This document shows positions 9,478-18,974 of a stretch of DNA of 64,000 nt, one piece after another. This DNA is from Stutzerimonas stutzeri. Its GTDB lineage: Bacteria; Pseudomonadota; Gammaproteobacteria; Pseudomonadales; Pseudomonadaceae. Each line of letters begins with the position of its first letter. Position 1 is the stretch's first letter. The DNA lies in assembly GCF_015291885.1 (NCBI RefSeq), contig NZ_CP036186.1, forward strand, positions 4,478,001-4,542,000, in the 5' to 3' direction. Position numbers and translations under genes: made by a program. The notes beneath the pieces are model-generated. The model did not search any database. It was not told the DNA's origin and was given only the letters and a program-made list of their open reading frames with translations.

Positions 9478-10650
9478 TCAGGGTTTGAGAACGACCTTGA
9501 TGCAGCCGTCATGCTTGTCGCGGAAGGTCTTGTACATCTCAGGCCCCTGCTCGAGGCTGACGCTGTGGGTGATGACGAAAGATGGATCGATCTCGCCTTC
9601 CTGGATGCGCCGCAGCAGGTCATCGGTCCAGCGATTGACGTGGGTCTGGCCCATGCGGAAGGTCAGGCCCTTGTTCATCGCCGCGCCGAACGGAATCTTG
9701 TCGATCAGACCGCCGTAGACGCCGGGAATCGAAATGATGCCGGCCGGGCGGCAGACGTAGATCATCTCGCGCAACACGTGCGGCCGGTCGCTCTCGAGCA
9801 TCAGCGCCTGCTTGGCGCGGTCATACATCGAATCGATCGAACGCGCCGCGTGCGCCTCCATGCCCACCGAGTCGATGCACTTCTCCGGCCCCTTGCCGCG
9901 GGTCAGTTCCTTGAGCCGCTCGAGCACGCTTTCTTCATCGAAGTTGATGGTGATGGCGCCGCCAGCGCGGGCCATGGACAGCCGCTCGGGCACGTTGTCG
10001 ATGCAGATGACCTGCTCGGCACCCATCATCACCGCGCTGCGGATGGCGAACTGGCCGACCGGCCCGGCGCCCCATACCGCCACCGTGTCGGTGGGCTGGA
10101 TATCGCACTGCGCCGCGGCCTGCCAGCCGGTGGGCAGGATGTCGCCGAGAAACAGCACCTGCTCGTCGGTCAGGCCGTTGGGGATCACCACCGGGCCGAC
10201 ATCGGCATAGGGCACGCGCACGTACTCGGCCTGGCCGCCGGCATAGCCGCCGGTGAGGTGGGTGTAGCCGTAGAGACCAGCAGTGGTGTGGCCGAAGACC
10301 TTGTCGGCGATGTCCTTGTTGCGGTTGGTGCGCTCGCACACCGAGAAATTGCCGCGCCGGCACTGGTCGCATTCGCCGCAGACGATGGTGAACGGCACCA
10401 CCACGCGGTCGCCGACCTTGAGCTTCTTGTTCGCCGAGCCGACTTCCATCACCTCGCCCATGAACTCGTGGCCCATGATGTCGCCGTGCTGCATGCCGGG
10501 CATGAAGCCGTCATAGAGGTGCAGGTCGGAGCCGCAGATGGCGCAGGAACTGACCTTGATGATGGCGTCGCGCGGGTCTTCGATGGAGGGATCGGGGACG
10601 TGGTTGTCGCAGCGGATGTCGTGTTTGCCGTGCCAGCGGAGGGCTCTCAT
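9478..10650 (-). CDS. Zinc-dependent alcohol dehydrogenase (formaldehyde-dehydrogenase-like MDR)
   Basis: A 390-residue medium-chain dehydrogenase. Catalytic zinc ligands are seen in [13 protein letters not shown] and GHEF, and the structural zinc loop in [16 protein letters not shown]. The NAD(P)-binding segment is [14 protein letters not shown] followed by [10 protein letters not shown]. Sequence style matches the formaldehyde or threonine dehydrogenase-like branch that is independent of glutathione, but the alcohol or aldehyde used is not certain. AGGAG lies seven bases before the chosen ATG (MRALRWHG); a TTG two codons earlier is also in frame. The small membrane protein follows in the same direction. 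Confidence 0.92.
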   Translation of the reverse strand: MRALRWHGKHDIRCDNHVPDPSIEDPRDAIIKVSSCAICGSDLHLYDGFMPGMQHGDIMGHEFMGEVMEVGSANKKLKVGDRVVVPFTIVCGECDQCRRGNFSVCERTNRNKDIADKVFGHTTAGLYGYTHLTGGYAGGQAEYVRVPYADVGPVVIPNGLTDEQVLFLGDILPTGWQAAAQCDIQPTDTVAVWGAGPVGQFAIRSAVMMGAEQVICIDNVPERLSMARAGGAITINFDEESVLERLKELTRGKGPEKCIDSVGMEAHAARSIDSMYDRAKQALMLESDRPHVLREMIYVCRPAGIISIPGVYGGLIDKIPFGAAMNKGLTFRMGQTHVNRWTDDLLRRIQEGEIDPSFVITHSVSLEQGPEMYKTFRDKHDGCIKVVLKP

Positions 10651-10799
10651 GGACAATCTCCTGTCGGGTTTCGGAAACGCCGTCTCGGTGATTCTCCTTT
10701 GCTGCCTCGCTGTTGCTCCTCTGTCGGTGCGGCGTGCTGTCAGGGTTTTAGTAAGCAGCGCCGCACCATAGTTGCCCGATTACCGACGGGCTGCATTGC

Positions 10800-11660
10800 C
10801 TAGTGCCTATTGCGACCCAACGAGGCGTAGCCGTCGCGGTAGCTGGGGAACCGGGGCTTCCAGCCCAGCGCACGGGCGCGGGCATTACTGCAGCGCTTGC
10901 TGCCGGCACGGCGGTTCATGCTCTGTTCGGCCCAGTGGGTGACGCCCAGGCGGTCCCGCAGCCAGTCAACCACCTCATGCAGTGGCGCCGGGTCGTCATC
11001 GACACCCAGGTAGCAATCCTCCAGCACAGCGCCACCGGCGTCGCTCTGCAGCAGAAACGCCAGCAGACCGGCGGCATCGTCGCGATGGATGCGGTTGCTG
11101 TACTGCGGCGGATCACGCTCGACACGCAGGCCGGCGCGCACCTGATTCTGCAGCCAGGGTCGCGACGGATCGTACAGCCCGCCCAGGCGCACACGCGTAA
11201 CCGGCAGGCCGCTATCGAGCGCCAATTGCTCGGCTTCGAGCATCACCTGCCCCGTGAAACCGGTGGGCTCAGTGGCTGAATTCTCATCGATCCACTGGCC
11301 ATCACGCTGGGCGTAGACGCCGGTACTGGAGACGAACACCAGCCGCCGCGGCTGCTGGCCATGCTGCTGCAACCAGCCAAGGACATTACGCAGCCCCTCC
11401 ACATAGGCCTGCCGATAACCGGCTTCGTCGTGCTCGGTGGCCGACGCCGCATAAACCAGATAGTCCAGCCCTCCCTTGGGCCAGCTACGCGGACAGGCAG
11501 GTTCGGAGAGATCGCCGTTGACCGGCAGGATCGGCACCGCGAGTTCCGCGGCGTTGCGCCGCAGACCGTACACCGTCCAGCCGTCCCGGCTAAGTTGCAG
11601 ACCGAGACGACTGCCTAGGTCCCCGCATCCTGCAATCAATACGCTAAGGCGCTTGCCCAT
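10800..11660 (-). CDS. NAD(P)-binding extended SDR / YeeZ-like sugar-nucleotide epimerase-type protein
   Basis: A 286-residue Rossmann protein. The dinucleotide-binding motif is IAGCGDLGSRLGLQL at the N-terminus, in the GxGxxG style of the YeeZ group. The catalytic-type Ser and Tyr appear as VFVSSTGVYAQ, but the Lys three residues beyond Tyr is not conserved as YxxxK, so catalysis may differ from classical epimerases. It ends with a variable basic tail. It is divergent from oxyR across about 135 bases. The physiological role of this family is not established. Confidence 0.85.
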   Translation of the reverse strand: MGKRLSVLIAGCGDLGSRLGLQLSRDGWTVYGLRRNAAELAVPILPVNGDLSEPACPRSWPKGGLDYLVYAASATEHDEAGYRQAYVEGLRNVLGWLQQHGQQPRRLVFVSSTGVYAQRDGQWIDENSATEPTGFTGQVMLEAEQLALDSGLPVTRVRLGGLYDPSRPWLQNQVRAGLRVERDPPQYSNRIHRDDAAGLLAFLLQSDAGGAVLEDCYLGVDDDPAPLHEVVDWLRDRLGVTHWAEQSMNRRAGSKRCSNARARALGWKPRFPSYRDGYASLGRNRH

Positions 11661-11795
11661 CTTCTGCTCCCTCAGGTAGTACCCGCCACGCGGGCCGTAT
11701 AAAACGGAGTGTACCCACTTTCGAAGCCTGGCCGACCGGTTGGTTCTACGCTGCGCAAAAGGCTATGCTTGCCGGCACATTGATGGATGCTGACT

Positions 11796-12716
11796 ATGAC
11801 TCTGACCGAACTGCGCTATATCGTCACCCTTGCCCAGGAACAGCACTTCGGCCGCGCGGCCGAACGCTGCCACGTCAGTCAGCCGACGCTATCGGTCGGG
11901 GTCAAGAAGCTCGAGGACGAGCTTGGTGTGCTGATCTTCGAGCGCACCAAGAGCGCGGTGCGCCTGACGCCAGTCGGCGAAGGCATCGTCACCCAGGCAC
12001 AGAAGGTGCTGGAGCAGGCGCAGAGCATTCGCGAGCTGGCCCAGGTCGGCAAGAACCAGCTGGCCGCACCGCTCAAGGTCGGCGCCATCTACACCGTCGG
12101 CCCCTACATGTTTCCGCACCTGATTCCGCAGCTGCACCGCGTGGCGCCGGACATGCCGCTGTACATCGAAGAGAACTTCACCCACATCCTGCGCGACAAG
12201 CTGCGCACCGGCGAACTGGACGCGATCATCATCGCGCTGCCGTTCCAGGAGGCCGATGTGCTGACCAAGCCGCTCTACGACGAGCCGTTCTACGTGCTGA
12301 TGCCAGCCGACCATCCGTGGACGGCGAAGGAAACCATCAACGCCGAGATGCTCAACGACAAGAGCCTGCTGCTGCTCGGCGAAGGCCACTGCTTCCGCGA
12401 CCAGGTACTCGAAGCCTGCCCGACCACCCGCAAGGGCGAGGCGCCGAGCCACACCACCGTCGAATCCAGTTCGCTGGAAACCATCCGCCACATGGTCGCC
12501 TCGGGCCTGGGCGTATCGATCCTGCCGCTGTCGGCGGTAGAGAGCCACCATTACTCCCCCGGCGTGCTGGAAATCCGCCCGCTGACGCCGCCGGTACCGT
12601 TCCGTACCGTCGCAATCGCCTGGCGCGCCAGCTTCCCACGGCCGAAGGCCATCGAAATCCTCGCCGACTCGATTCGCCTGTGCTCGGTGGGCAAACCGAC
12701 GGCGGCGAAATCCTGA
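11796..12716 (+). CDS. oxyR: Hydrogen-peroxide sensing LysR-type regulator OxyR
   Basis: A 306-residue LysR-family activator of peroxide defence. The winged helix-turn-helix lies in residues 1-60 (HFGRAAERCHVSQPTLSVGVKKLE). With the start at MTLTELRYIV the two redox cysteines fall exactly at Cys199 and Cys208 (GEGHC and LEAC), the numbering of E. coli OxyR, which supports this start over an ATG three codons earlier. Oxidation to the disulfide converts the protein to an activator. recG follows after four bases, the same pairing as in Pseudomonas aeruginosa, so recG is probably co-transcribed. Confidence 0.97.
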   Translation: MTLTELRYIVTLAQEQHFGRAAERCHVSQPTLSVGVKKLEDELGVLIFERTKSAVRLTPVGEGIVTQAQKVLEQAQSIRELAQVGKNQLAAPLKVGAIYTVGPYMFPHLIPQLHRVAPDMPLYIEENFTHILRDKLRTGELDAIIIALPFQEADVLTKPLYDEPFYVLMPADHPWTAKETINAEMLNDKSLLLLGEGHCFRDQVLEACPTTRKGEAPSHTTVESSSLETIRHMVASGLGVSILPLSAVESHHYSPGVLEIRPLTPPVPFRTVAIAWRASFPRPKAIEILADSIRLCSVGKPTAAKS

Positions 12717-12720
12717 GGCC

Positions 12721-14793
12721 ATGAGCGAACTGGCGACCGTCCCGGTCACCGCACTCAAGGGCGTCGGGGCCGCACTGGCCGAGAAGCTCGCCAGGGTCGG
12801 CCTGGAAACCCTGCAGGACGTGCTCTTCCACCTGCCGCTGCGCTACCAGGACCGCACCCGCGTGGTGCCCATCGGTGCGTTGCGGCCGGGGCAGGATGCG
12901 GTGATCGAAGGCGTGGTGTCTGGCGCCGATATCGTCATGGGCCGCCGTCGTAGCCTGCTGGTGCGCCTGCAGGACGGCAGCGGCACCCTGAGCCTGCGCT
13001 TCTACCACTTCAGCCAGGCGCAGAAGGAGGCCATGAAACGTGGCACCCAGCTGCGCTGCTATGGCGAGGCACGTCCCGGTGCCTCGGGACTGGAGATCTA
13101 CCACCCGGAATACCGTGCGCTGACCGGCGAGCCGGCGCCGGTGGAACAGACCCTCACGCCGATCTACCCGACCACAGAAGGCTTGACCCAACAGCGCCTG
13201 CGCAACCTCAGCGAGCAGGCGCTAAGCCGCCTCGGCCCGCACAGCCTGCCAGACTGGCTGCCCGCCGAACTGGCCCGTAATTATTGCCTCGGCCCGCTGG
13301 ACCAAGCGTTGCGTTACCTGCACCGGCCACCGGCCGACGCCAATCTGGAAGAACTCGCCGAAGGTCGGCACTGGGCGCAACACCGCCTGGCCTTCGAGGA
13401 ACTGCTGACCCATCAGCTGTCGCTGCAGCGCCTGCGCGAGCGGGTACGCGCCCAGCAGGCACCGGCGCTGCCACCGGCGAAAGCCTTGCCGCAGCGCTTC
13501 CTCGCCAACCTAGGTTTCAGCCCCACCGGCGCCCAGCAGCGGGTCGGCGCCGAGATCGCCTATGACCTGACCCAGGACGAGCCCATGCTGCGCCTGGTGC
13601 AGGGTGACGTTGGTGCCGGCAAGACGGTGGTCGCCGCCCTCGCCGCCTTGCAGGCGCTGGAAGCCGGCTACCAGGTGGCGCTGATGGCGCCCACCGAGAT
13701 TCTCGCCGAGCAGCACTTCCTCAACTTCAGCAAGTGGCTCGAACCACTCGGCATCGAGGTCGCCTGGCTTGCCGGCAAGCTCAAGGGCAAGGCCCGCGCC
13801 GTGTCGCTGGAACAGATCGCCGGCGGCGCACCGATGGTGGTCGGCACCCATGCGCTATTCCAGGACGAAGTGGTGTTCAAGCGCCTGGCGCTGGTGATCA
13901 TCGACGAGCAGCACCGCTTCGGCGTACAGCAGCGCTTGGCCCTGCGTCAGAAGGGGATCGACGGCAGGCTCTGCCCGCACCAGCTGATCATGACCGCCAC
14001 GCCCATCCCCCGCACTCTGGCGATGAGCGCCTACGCCGATCTCGACACCTCGATCCTCGACGAACTGCCGCCGGGCCGCACGCCGGTCAACACCCTGGTG
14101 ATTGCCGACAGCCGCCGCCTGGAGGTGATCGAGCGGGTACGCATCGCCTGCAACGAGGGGCGCCAGGCGTACTGGGTGTGCACCCTGATCGAGGAATCCG
14201 AGGAGCTGACCTGTCAGGCCGCGGAAACCACCTTCGAGGACCTTTCGGCAGCACTCGTCGGGCTACGTGTCGGGCTGATCCACGGGCGCATGAAGCCGGC
14301 CGAGAAGGCCGCGGTGATGGAGCAGTTCAAGCGCGGCGAGCTGCAGCTGTTGGTTGCCACCACGGTGATCGAGGTAGGCGTCGACGTGCCCAACGCCAGC
14401 CTGATGATCATCGAAAACCCGGAACGCCTCGGCCTCGCCCAGCTGCACCAGCTGCGCGGGCGGGTCGGCCGCGGCAGTGCGGCAAGTCATTGCGTGCTGC
14501 TGTACCATCCGCCGCTGTCACAACTGGGCCGCGAGCGGCTGGCGATCATGCGCGAGACCTGCGACGGCTTCCTGATTGCCGAAAAGGACCTGGAGCTGCG
14601 AGGCCCCGGCGAGATGCTCGGCACCCGCCAGACCGGCCTCTTGCAGTTCAAGGTCGCCGACCTGATGCGCGATGCAGAGCTGCTCCCGGCGGTACGCGAT
14701 GCCGCGCAGGAGCTGTTGGCGCGCTGGCCGCAGCATGTCAGCCCGCTGCTCGAGCGTTGGCTGCGTCATGGCCAGGAATACGGCCAGGTATGA
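12721..14793 (+). CDS. recG: ATP-dependent DNA helicase RecG
   Basis: A 690-residue superfamily 2 helicase that reverses stalled forks and processes branched DNA. The N-terminal wedge/OB domain begins with TALKGVGAALAEKLARVG. Walker A (GDVGAGKT) is near residue 297 and the Walker B box reads DEQHRFGVQQR, the RecG version of DEAH. Helicase motifs TATPIPRTLAMSAY, VATTVIEVGVDVPNA and QLRGRVGRG follow, and the C-terminal TRG-type region is present. Length is normal. The start is four bases after oxyR, so expression probably follows that gene. Confidence 0.97.
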   Translation: MSELATVPVTALKGVGAALAEKLARVGLETLQDVLFHLPLRYQDRTRVVPIGALRPGQDAVIEGVVSGADIVMGRRRSLLVRLQDGSGTLSLRFYHFSQAQKEAMKRGTQLRCYGEARPGASGLEIYHPEYRALTGEPAPVEQTLTPIYPTTEGLTQQRLRNLSEQALSRLGPHSLPDWLPAELARNYCLGPLDQALRYLHRPPADANLEELAEGRHWAQHRLAFEELLTHQLSLQRLRERVRAQQAPALPPAKALPQRFLANLGFSPTGAQQRVGAEIAYDLTQDEPMLRLVQGDVGAGKTVVAALAALQALEAGYQVALMAPTEILAEQHFLNFSKWLEPLGIEVAWLAGKLKGKARAVSLEQIAGGAPMVVGTHALFQDEVVFKRLALVIIDEQHRFGVQQRLALRQKGIDGRLCPHQLIMTATPIPRTLAMSAYADLDTSILDELPPGRTPVNTLVIADSRRLEVIERVRIACNEGRQAYWVCTLIEESEELTCQAAETTFEDLSAALVGLRVGLIHGRMKPAEKAAVMEQFKRGELQLLVATTVIEVGVDVPNASLMIIENPERLGLAQLHQLRGRVGRGSAASHCVLLYHPPLSQLGRERLAIMRETCDGFLIAEKDLELRGPGEMLGTRQTGLLQFKVADLMRDAELLPAVRDAAQELLARWPQHVSPLLERWLRHGQEYGQV

Positions 14794-14868
14794 CAACCAT
14801 TCGTCGCCACAACGTCCGTGCCTGACGGCTTCGCTATACTCGGGCAGGTCACTATAACGGGTCCGCAT

Positions 14869-16272
14869 ATGAATTCTGCTGTCGACACCGAAAGCTGCTC
14901 CGAACTGCCCCTGCTGATCACCAAGCTGTTGAAAGACCTCGGTGTGAGTTATCAGATCCAGCGCGATCGCCCCAATTTTCCCGCCGCCCAACGGGTTCAG
15001 GCAGTGCTGCTGGACGACAGCATCGGCGCCATGCTGGTGCTCTTCCCCCAGAACCATCTGCTCGATCTCGCGCGCCTGGCCGAGCTTACCGGCCGCGAGC
15101 TGGCAGCTGTAAAGCCGGAGCGACTGGCCCGGATGCTGGGCAAGCACCAGCTGAGCCGCCTGCCTGGCCTGCCGCCGCTGACCAGCTCGCCCTGCCTGTA
15201 TGAAGAATGCCTGATGCAACAGCCACGGCTGCTGGTGGAGTCCGGCCAGCCTGGGCTGCTGGTAGAGGTCGCCAGTGGCGACTTCAAGCGCATGCTGAGC
15301 AAGGCTACGGCAGGTAGCTTCGCCGTGCCGCTGAGCAGCATCCAGCCGAACCTGGACCGTCCGGACGACGACCGCGCAGAGATCAGCCAGGCGGTGCAGA
15401 GCTTCACCGCACGACGTATCCAGAAGCGCCTGGAAGAGACCATCGAGATTCCTCCGCTACCGCACACGGCGCAGAAGATCATCAAGCTGCGGGTCAATCC
15501 CGATGCCACCGTCGACGACATCACCGGCGTGGTGGAAACCGACCCGGCACTGGCGGCGCAGGTGATCAGTTGGGCGGCCTCACCCTATTACGCAGCGCCC
15601 GGGCGCATTCGCTCAGTGGAAGACGCCATCGTTCGCGTGTTGGGCTTCGACCTGGTAATCAACCTTGCCCTAGGCCTCGCGCTGGGCAAAACGCTGAGCC
15701 TACCCAAGGACAAGCCACAGGACGCCACACCTTATTGGCAACAGGCGATCTATACCGCCGCCGTGATAGAGGGGCTGACCCGCACCATTCCCCGTGAACA
15801 ACGCCCAGAGCCCGGCCTGAGTTACCTCGCCGGACTGCTGCACAGTTTCGGCTACCTGGTGCTGGCCCACGTCTTCCCACCGCATTTCTCGCTGATCTGT
15901 CGACATCTGGAAGCCAACCCGCACCTGTCGCATAGCCACGTCGAGCAGCACCTGCTGGGTATCACCCGCGAACAGATCGGCGCCTGGTTGATGCGTCTGT
16001 GGGGCATGCCTGAAGAACTCGCGGTCGCCCTGCGCTTTCAGAGCGATCCGAACTACGCAGGCGAACACTCGGCTTATCCGAACCTGGTCTGTCTGGCCGT
16101 GCGCCTGCTGCGCAGCCGTGGCATCGGCGGGGAGCCGGTCAGCGATGTGCCGCAGCAGCTGTTCGATCGTCTCGGCATCAGCCGTGAAAAGGCCGATGAT
16201 GCGATATCCAAGGTACTTGCCGCAGAGGCCGCATTGCGTGCATTGGCCATGCAGTTCAACCCGCCGCACTGA
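14869..16272 (+). CDS. YbaK/aminoacyl-tRNA-deacylase-like plus HDOD domain protein
   Basis: A 467-residue two-domain protein. The first 150 residues resemble a YbaK/ProX-type deacylase domain (LLITKLLKDLGVSYQI, GAMLVLFPQNHLLDL). Residues about 190-400 form an HDOD domain (IPPLPHTAQKIIKL, VVETDPALAAQVISWAAS, IVRVLGFDLVINLALG), a degenerate HD-type domain common in signalling proteins. The pairing suggests regulation rather than tRNA editing, but no target can be named. I take the ATG beginning MNSAVDTE; an upstream in-frame start overlaps the recG trailer. A TATACT hexamer lies about 30 bases upstream and may be a promoter of its own. Confidence 0.82.
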   Translation: MNSAVDTESCSELPLLITKLLKDLGVSYQIQRDRPNFPAAQRVQAVLLDDSIGAMLVLFPQNHLLDLARLAELTGRELAAVKPERLARMLGKHQLSRLPGLPPLTSSPCLYEECLMQQPRLLVESGQPGLLVEVASGDFKRMLSKATAGSFAVPLSSIQPNLDRPDDDRAEISQAVQSFTARRIQKRLEETIEIPPLPHTAQKIIKLRVNPDATVDDITGVVETDPALAAQVISWAASPYYAAPGRIRSVEDAIVRVLGFDLVINLALGLALGKTLSLPKDKPQDATPYWQQAIYTAAVIEGLTRTIPREQRPEPGLSYLAGLLHSFGYLVLAHVFPPHFSLICRHLEANPHLSHSHVEQHLLGITREQIGAWLMRLWGMPEELAVALRFQSDPNYAGEHSAYPNLVCLAVRLLRSRGIGGEPVSDVPQQLFDRLGISREKADDAISKVLAAEAALRALAMQFNPPH

Positions 16273-16279
16273 TAGCCCT

Positions 16280-16316
16280 CACCGCCGGGTCTGCACCAGA
16301 ACGTGCCGACCCGGTG
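16280..16316. terminator. Hairpin between convergent HDOD gene and gspM
   Basis: Arms CACCGCCGGGTCTGCAC and GTGCCGACCCGGTG pair with small bulges in the short gap between two convergent genes. There is no clear T-run on either side, so termination strength is uncertain. Confidence 0.4.
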
Positions 16317-16332
16317 ACGGCTACCAAGCCTC

Positions 16333-16848
16333 TCACCCTCCCGCTCGAAAGCTCACCCGCGCATTGACCAGCCCCTCCCCTGCACGCTCCAGGCTGACGT
16401 CGGCGACACTCACCCCTTGACCCTGCAACGTGTCGAACCAACGCAGCAGCAGCGCATAAGACGCCGCCGGCAGACTCACCTGGAGGCTACCGTCGCTGCC
16501 ATTGTCGAAGCTCTCGATCAGTAGATTGCCCTGCTGCGCGCTTTCGGTGATCACCCCTTGCAGCTGCTCCGGCGCCAGTTCGACCTGATTGCTACGCTCC
16601 ATCTGCCGCGCCAGCTCGGTGTTCTGCTCCATGTAGGCATGCATCTCGCGCTGCGCCTGGTAGTACTCGCGGGCGTCGGCGGCCTGGCGTTGCGCCGGCA
16701 GCCACAGCCAGAGGTAGAACAGCACCGCGAGCAGGAAAGCGCCGAGCAGGCTCAGCGAGGTGCGCTCGCGGGGCGCCAGCCGTTGCCAGCGCTGCCACAG
16801 CGGCGAATCGGCGAGACGCACAGCCAATTGTTGCTTGAGATTCATCAT
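16333..16848 (-). CDS. gspM: Type II secretion inner-membrane platform protein GspM (XcpZ)
   Basis: A 171-residue bitopic protein with one membrane segment near residues 30-48 (LSLLGAFLLAVLFYLWLWL) after a short cytoplasmic tail, then a periplasmic coiled region and ferredoxin-like C-terminal domain. It partners GspL in the assembly platform. It is the last gene of the row and its ATG overlaps the TGA of gspL by one base (TGATG), so translation is probably coupled. A second ATG immediately follows the first. Confidence 0.92.
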   Translation of the reverse strand: MMNLKQQLAVRLADSPLWQRWQRLAPRERTSLSLLGAFLLAVLFYLWLWLPAQRQAADAREYYQAQREMHAYMEQNTELARQMERSNQVELAPEQLQGVITESAQQGNLLIESFDNGSDGSLQVSLPAASYALLLRWFDTLQGQGVSVADVSLERAGEGLVNARVSFRAGG

Positions 16849-17981
16849 CAGCCTCCGATCACCACGCGGGCGCTCACGCCGTCACCTTCGCGACTGGCCG
16901 AACCCAACTGCACACTCTGGCCGGCCTCACCCAGCCGCCGACGCAGGGTTTCCAGGGTGGCGAAATCCATCGCCTGCACCTGCAGCGCCAGATCGCCACG
17001 ATCCTGGTTGTAGTCGAGCTGACCGATGGTGACCGGAATGCCGTCCTCCAGCGCTGCGGCAGCGTGGTCGAGCAGGCGCAGGAAGCCCGCCTGCCCGCCG
17101 CTGCCGCGCGCCAGATGATCATCGAATTGCGCGCGCATGTTGACGATACGGGTGTCCTCTGGAAACAACTCTCGATACAGCGCCAGACTGGCCTCGGCAT
17201 AGGCATCGCCCTGGCGCTGGAAGTACCAGGCCTGGCTTAGATTGAAACCCAGCTGCACCAGCAGAATCAGCCCGGCGACGGCAAACAGCGGTTTCCAGTA
17301 GCCGAGGCCGGTGTTGCCGACCTCTACGGCGAAGTCGCCCTGAGCCAGATTGACTGCCGCCGCGCGCTGGGCGACGAGAAAGGCATACGGATCATCCACT
17401 TGCCGATAGCCGTCGAGCGCCAGCGGCGGCTCGCTTTCGCTGCCCTGGGCGTGCCAAGGCGCTGGGCAAAGGCCGGAAAGCTGCGGCCAATCCTGAGTGG
17501 CGAAAGCCAGCCGCGTCTCGCCGACACCGCCGAGCAAACCACGCTCGCCGATGAACAGCAGCTGTGCGTCTTCCCGCGGCAGCAGATCGGCATCGACGTG
17601 GATCGCCACGATCAGCAGCCCCAGCTCGCGCAGCTGCTCCAACCAGTCGGCCAGCAGCTGGCGACGGATCGCCACGACGCGCTGGCGGCCGTCCGGCAGC
17701 GTTTCGCCCAGGGCCAGGTGCAGATCGTCGACGTTTTCGGCAAGCAACTCCTCGGCGGCGTAGGCCAGCGCCTGCTGCATCCAGCGCGCCTTGCGGGTCG
17801 GCAGAGTGACGGCGAAAAAGCTGCAGACTTCGGCCGGCAGAATCAGGCTGATCGCGCCACTGCCACCGCTGCAGTCGGCCAGGGGCTGCCAGCGGCCAGG
17901 GCCGTCCTTGGACAGCCAATAGACACGCGTATCGCCATCGAGCCTGGCAGGGCTGTCGGCGGGCAGAAACAGGCAATCCAT
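16848..17981 (-). CDS. gspL: Type II secretion platform protein GspL (XcpY)
   Basis: A 377-residue protein that links the GspE ATPase to the membrane. The cytoplasmic actin-like part occupies about the first 230 residues (LPAEVCSFFAVTLPTRKARW). A single membrane helix follows (LFAVAGLILLVQLGFNL), then a periplasmic domain of about 120 residues that pairs with GspM. Size and topology are standard. It starts three bases after gspK ends, within one tightly packed operon. Confidence 0.93.
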   Translation of the reverse strand: MDCLFLPADSPARLDGDTRVYWLSKDGPGRWQPLADCSGGSGAISLILPAEVCSFFAVTLPTRKARWMQQALAYAAEELLAENVDDLHLALGETLPDGRQRVVAIRRQLLADWLEQLRELGLLIVAIHVDADLLPREDAQLLFIGERGLLGGVGETRLAFATQDWPQLSGLCPAPWHAQGSESEPPLALDGYRQVDDPYAFLVAQRAAAVNLAQGDFAVEVGNTGLGYWKPLFAVAGLILLVQLGFNLSQAWYFQRQGDAYAEASLALYRELFPEDTRIVNMRAQFDDHLARGSGGQAGFLRLLDHAAAALEDGIPVTIGQLDYNQDRGDLALQVQAMDFATLETLRRRLGEAGQSVQLGSASREGDGVSARVVIGG

Positions 17982-17984
17982 GAT

Positions 17985-18974
17985 CTAGCGTTCTCCATCG
18001 GATGAGCGAGCCAACCGGGCAGGCTGGCCAAGATTTCGCGCGAGCACGCGCACGCTGCCGTCCTGCTCGCGTTGCAACAGGCTGACCAGCGCCAGCCGGC
18101 GATCGCCCAGGCGCACTTCGCTGGTGGCCTGAAAGAATTGACTGCCAACCGCCAGCGCAGTGCCCTGCAACGTAGTCCCGGCCATAGCCGGCTGCGCGAG
18201 AAACGCTGCGCTGTTGCGAAACGGTGCGACGCGGCGCAGCTCGACCAGCGACTCGGCAGCGCCGAGGCTGAGGTTGTCGCTCAGGCTGGAGAGCACCATC
18301 GGGCTTGCCGTGTTGACGTTAAGCGGCACGTTGGGCGGCAGCGCGGCGACATAGGGTGCCAGGCGCTGGAAGTCCTCTTCGCGCATGTCCAGCAGCAGGC
18401 GCAGTTCGGACAAGTCATGCAGCCGGCGTCCGGCGTTGCGATATGGCGGATCGAGCGCGAGATAGGCGTTGTCTTCGGCGCCATATTCGCCGCTCGGTTG
18501 CTGGTCCGGGTCGAGCCAGTCCAGCAGGCGTTCAGCGTAGGGCGCGCTGATCTGCAGGCGCAGCAGCAGGCGGCGGAACTGCTCGACCGCTGCGGGGTTA
18601 GGCTGTTGATCACGCAGCAGGTCATTGAGGTTGAAGCGCCCGGCCAGATCTTCGATGCGTACCAGGATTTCGCCCTGATCGATCTCGAACGCTGGCAGCG
18701 GCTGCGCCCAGGGCTCGAGCAGATGATCGACGGCCGCTGCCTCACCACTGGCGCCCGGCTCGCCACCGGCGGCGGACCGCAGGTCACGGGCCAGCATGGC
18801 CTGCGCCAGCGCCTCACCGCCCAGGGCGTAGTGCCAGGCCTGGCGCGCCTGCAGCTGGTTGCTGCTGGCACGGATGCTGAGCTGCTGGCGCGCCACCATC
18901 GCCGCGCTGACCACGGTGACGATGGCCACCACCAGCAGCACGGTAATCAAGGCCACTCCGCGCTCACGCCTCAC
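17985..18974 (-). CDS. gspK: Type II secretion minor pseudopilin GspK (XcpX)
   Basis: A 329-residue minor pseudopilin, the large tip subunit of the pseudopilus. The N-terminus RGVALITVLLVVAIVTVVSA is a class III signal cut after Gly by the prepilin peptidase. GspK classically lacks the Glu5 found in other pseudopilins, and here too the position is not Glu. The large globular insertion (FNLNDLLRDQQ, LPPNVPLNVNTASPMVL) is typical. The start overlaps gspJ's neighbour frame by four bases (ATGA), giving coupled translation. Confidence 0.94.
   Translation of the reverse strand: MRRERGVALITVLLVVAIVTVVSAAMVARQQLSIRASSNQLQARQAWHYALGGEALAQAMLARDLRSAAGGEPGASGEAAAVDHLLEPWAQPLPAFEIDQGEILVRIEDLAGRFNLNDLLRDQQPNPAAVEQFRRLLLRLQISAPYAERLLDWLDPDQQPSGEYGAEDNAYLALDPPYRNAGRRLHDLSELRLLLDMREEDFQRLAPYVAALPPNVPLNVNTASPMVLSSLSDNLSLGAAESLVELRRVAPFRNSAAFLAQPAMAGTTLQGTALAVGSQFFQATSEVRLGDRRLALVSLLQREQDGSVRVLARNLGQPARLARSSDGER

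Noticed and set aside
8752..10803. Plus-strand open frame of 683 codons
   Set aside because: It lies antisense to the small membrane protein and the zinc alcohol dehydrogenase, both clear family members; GC-rich third positions keep the opposite strand open.
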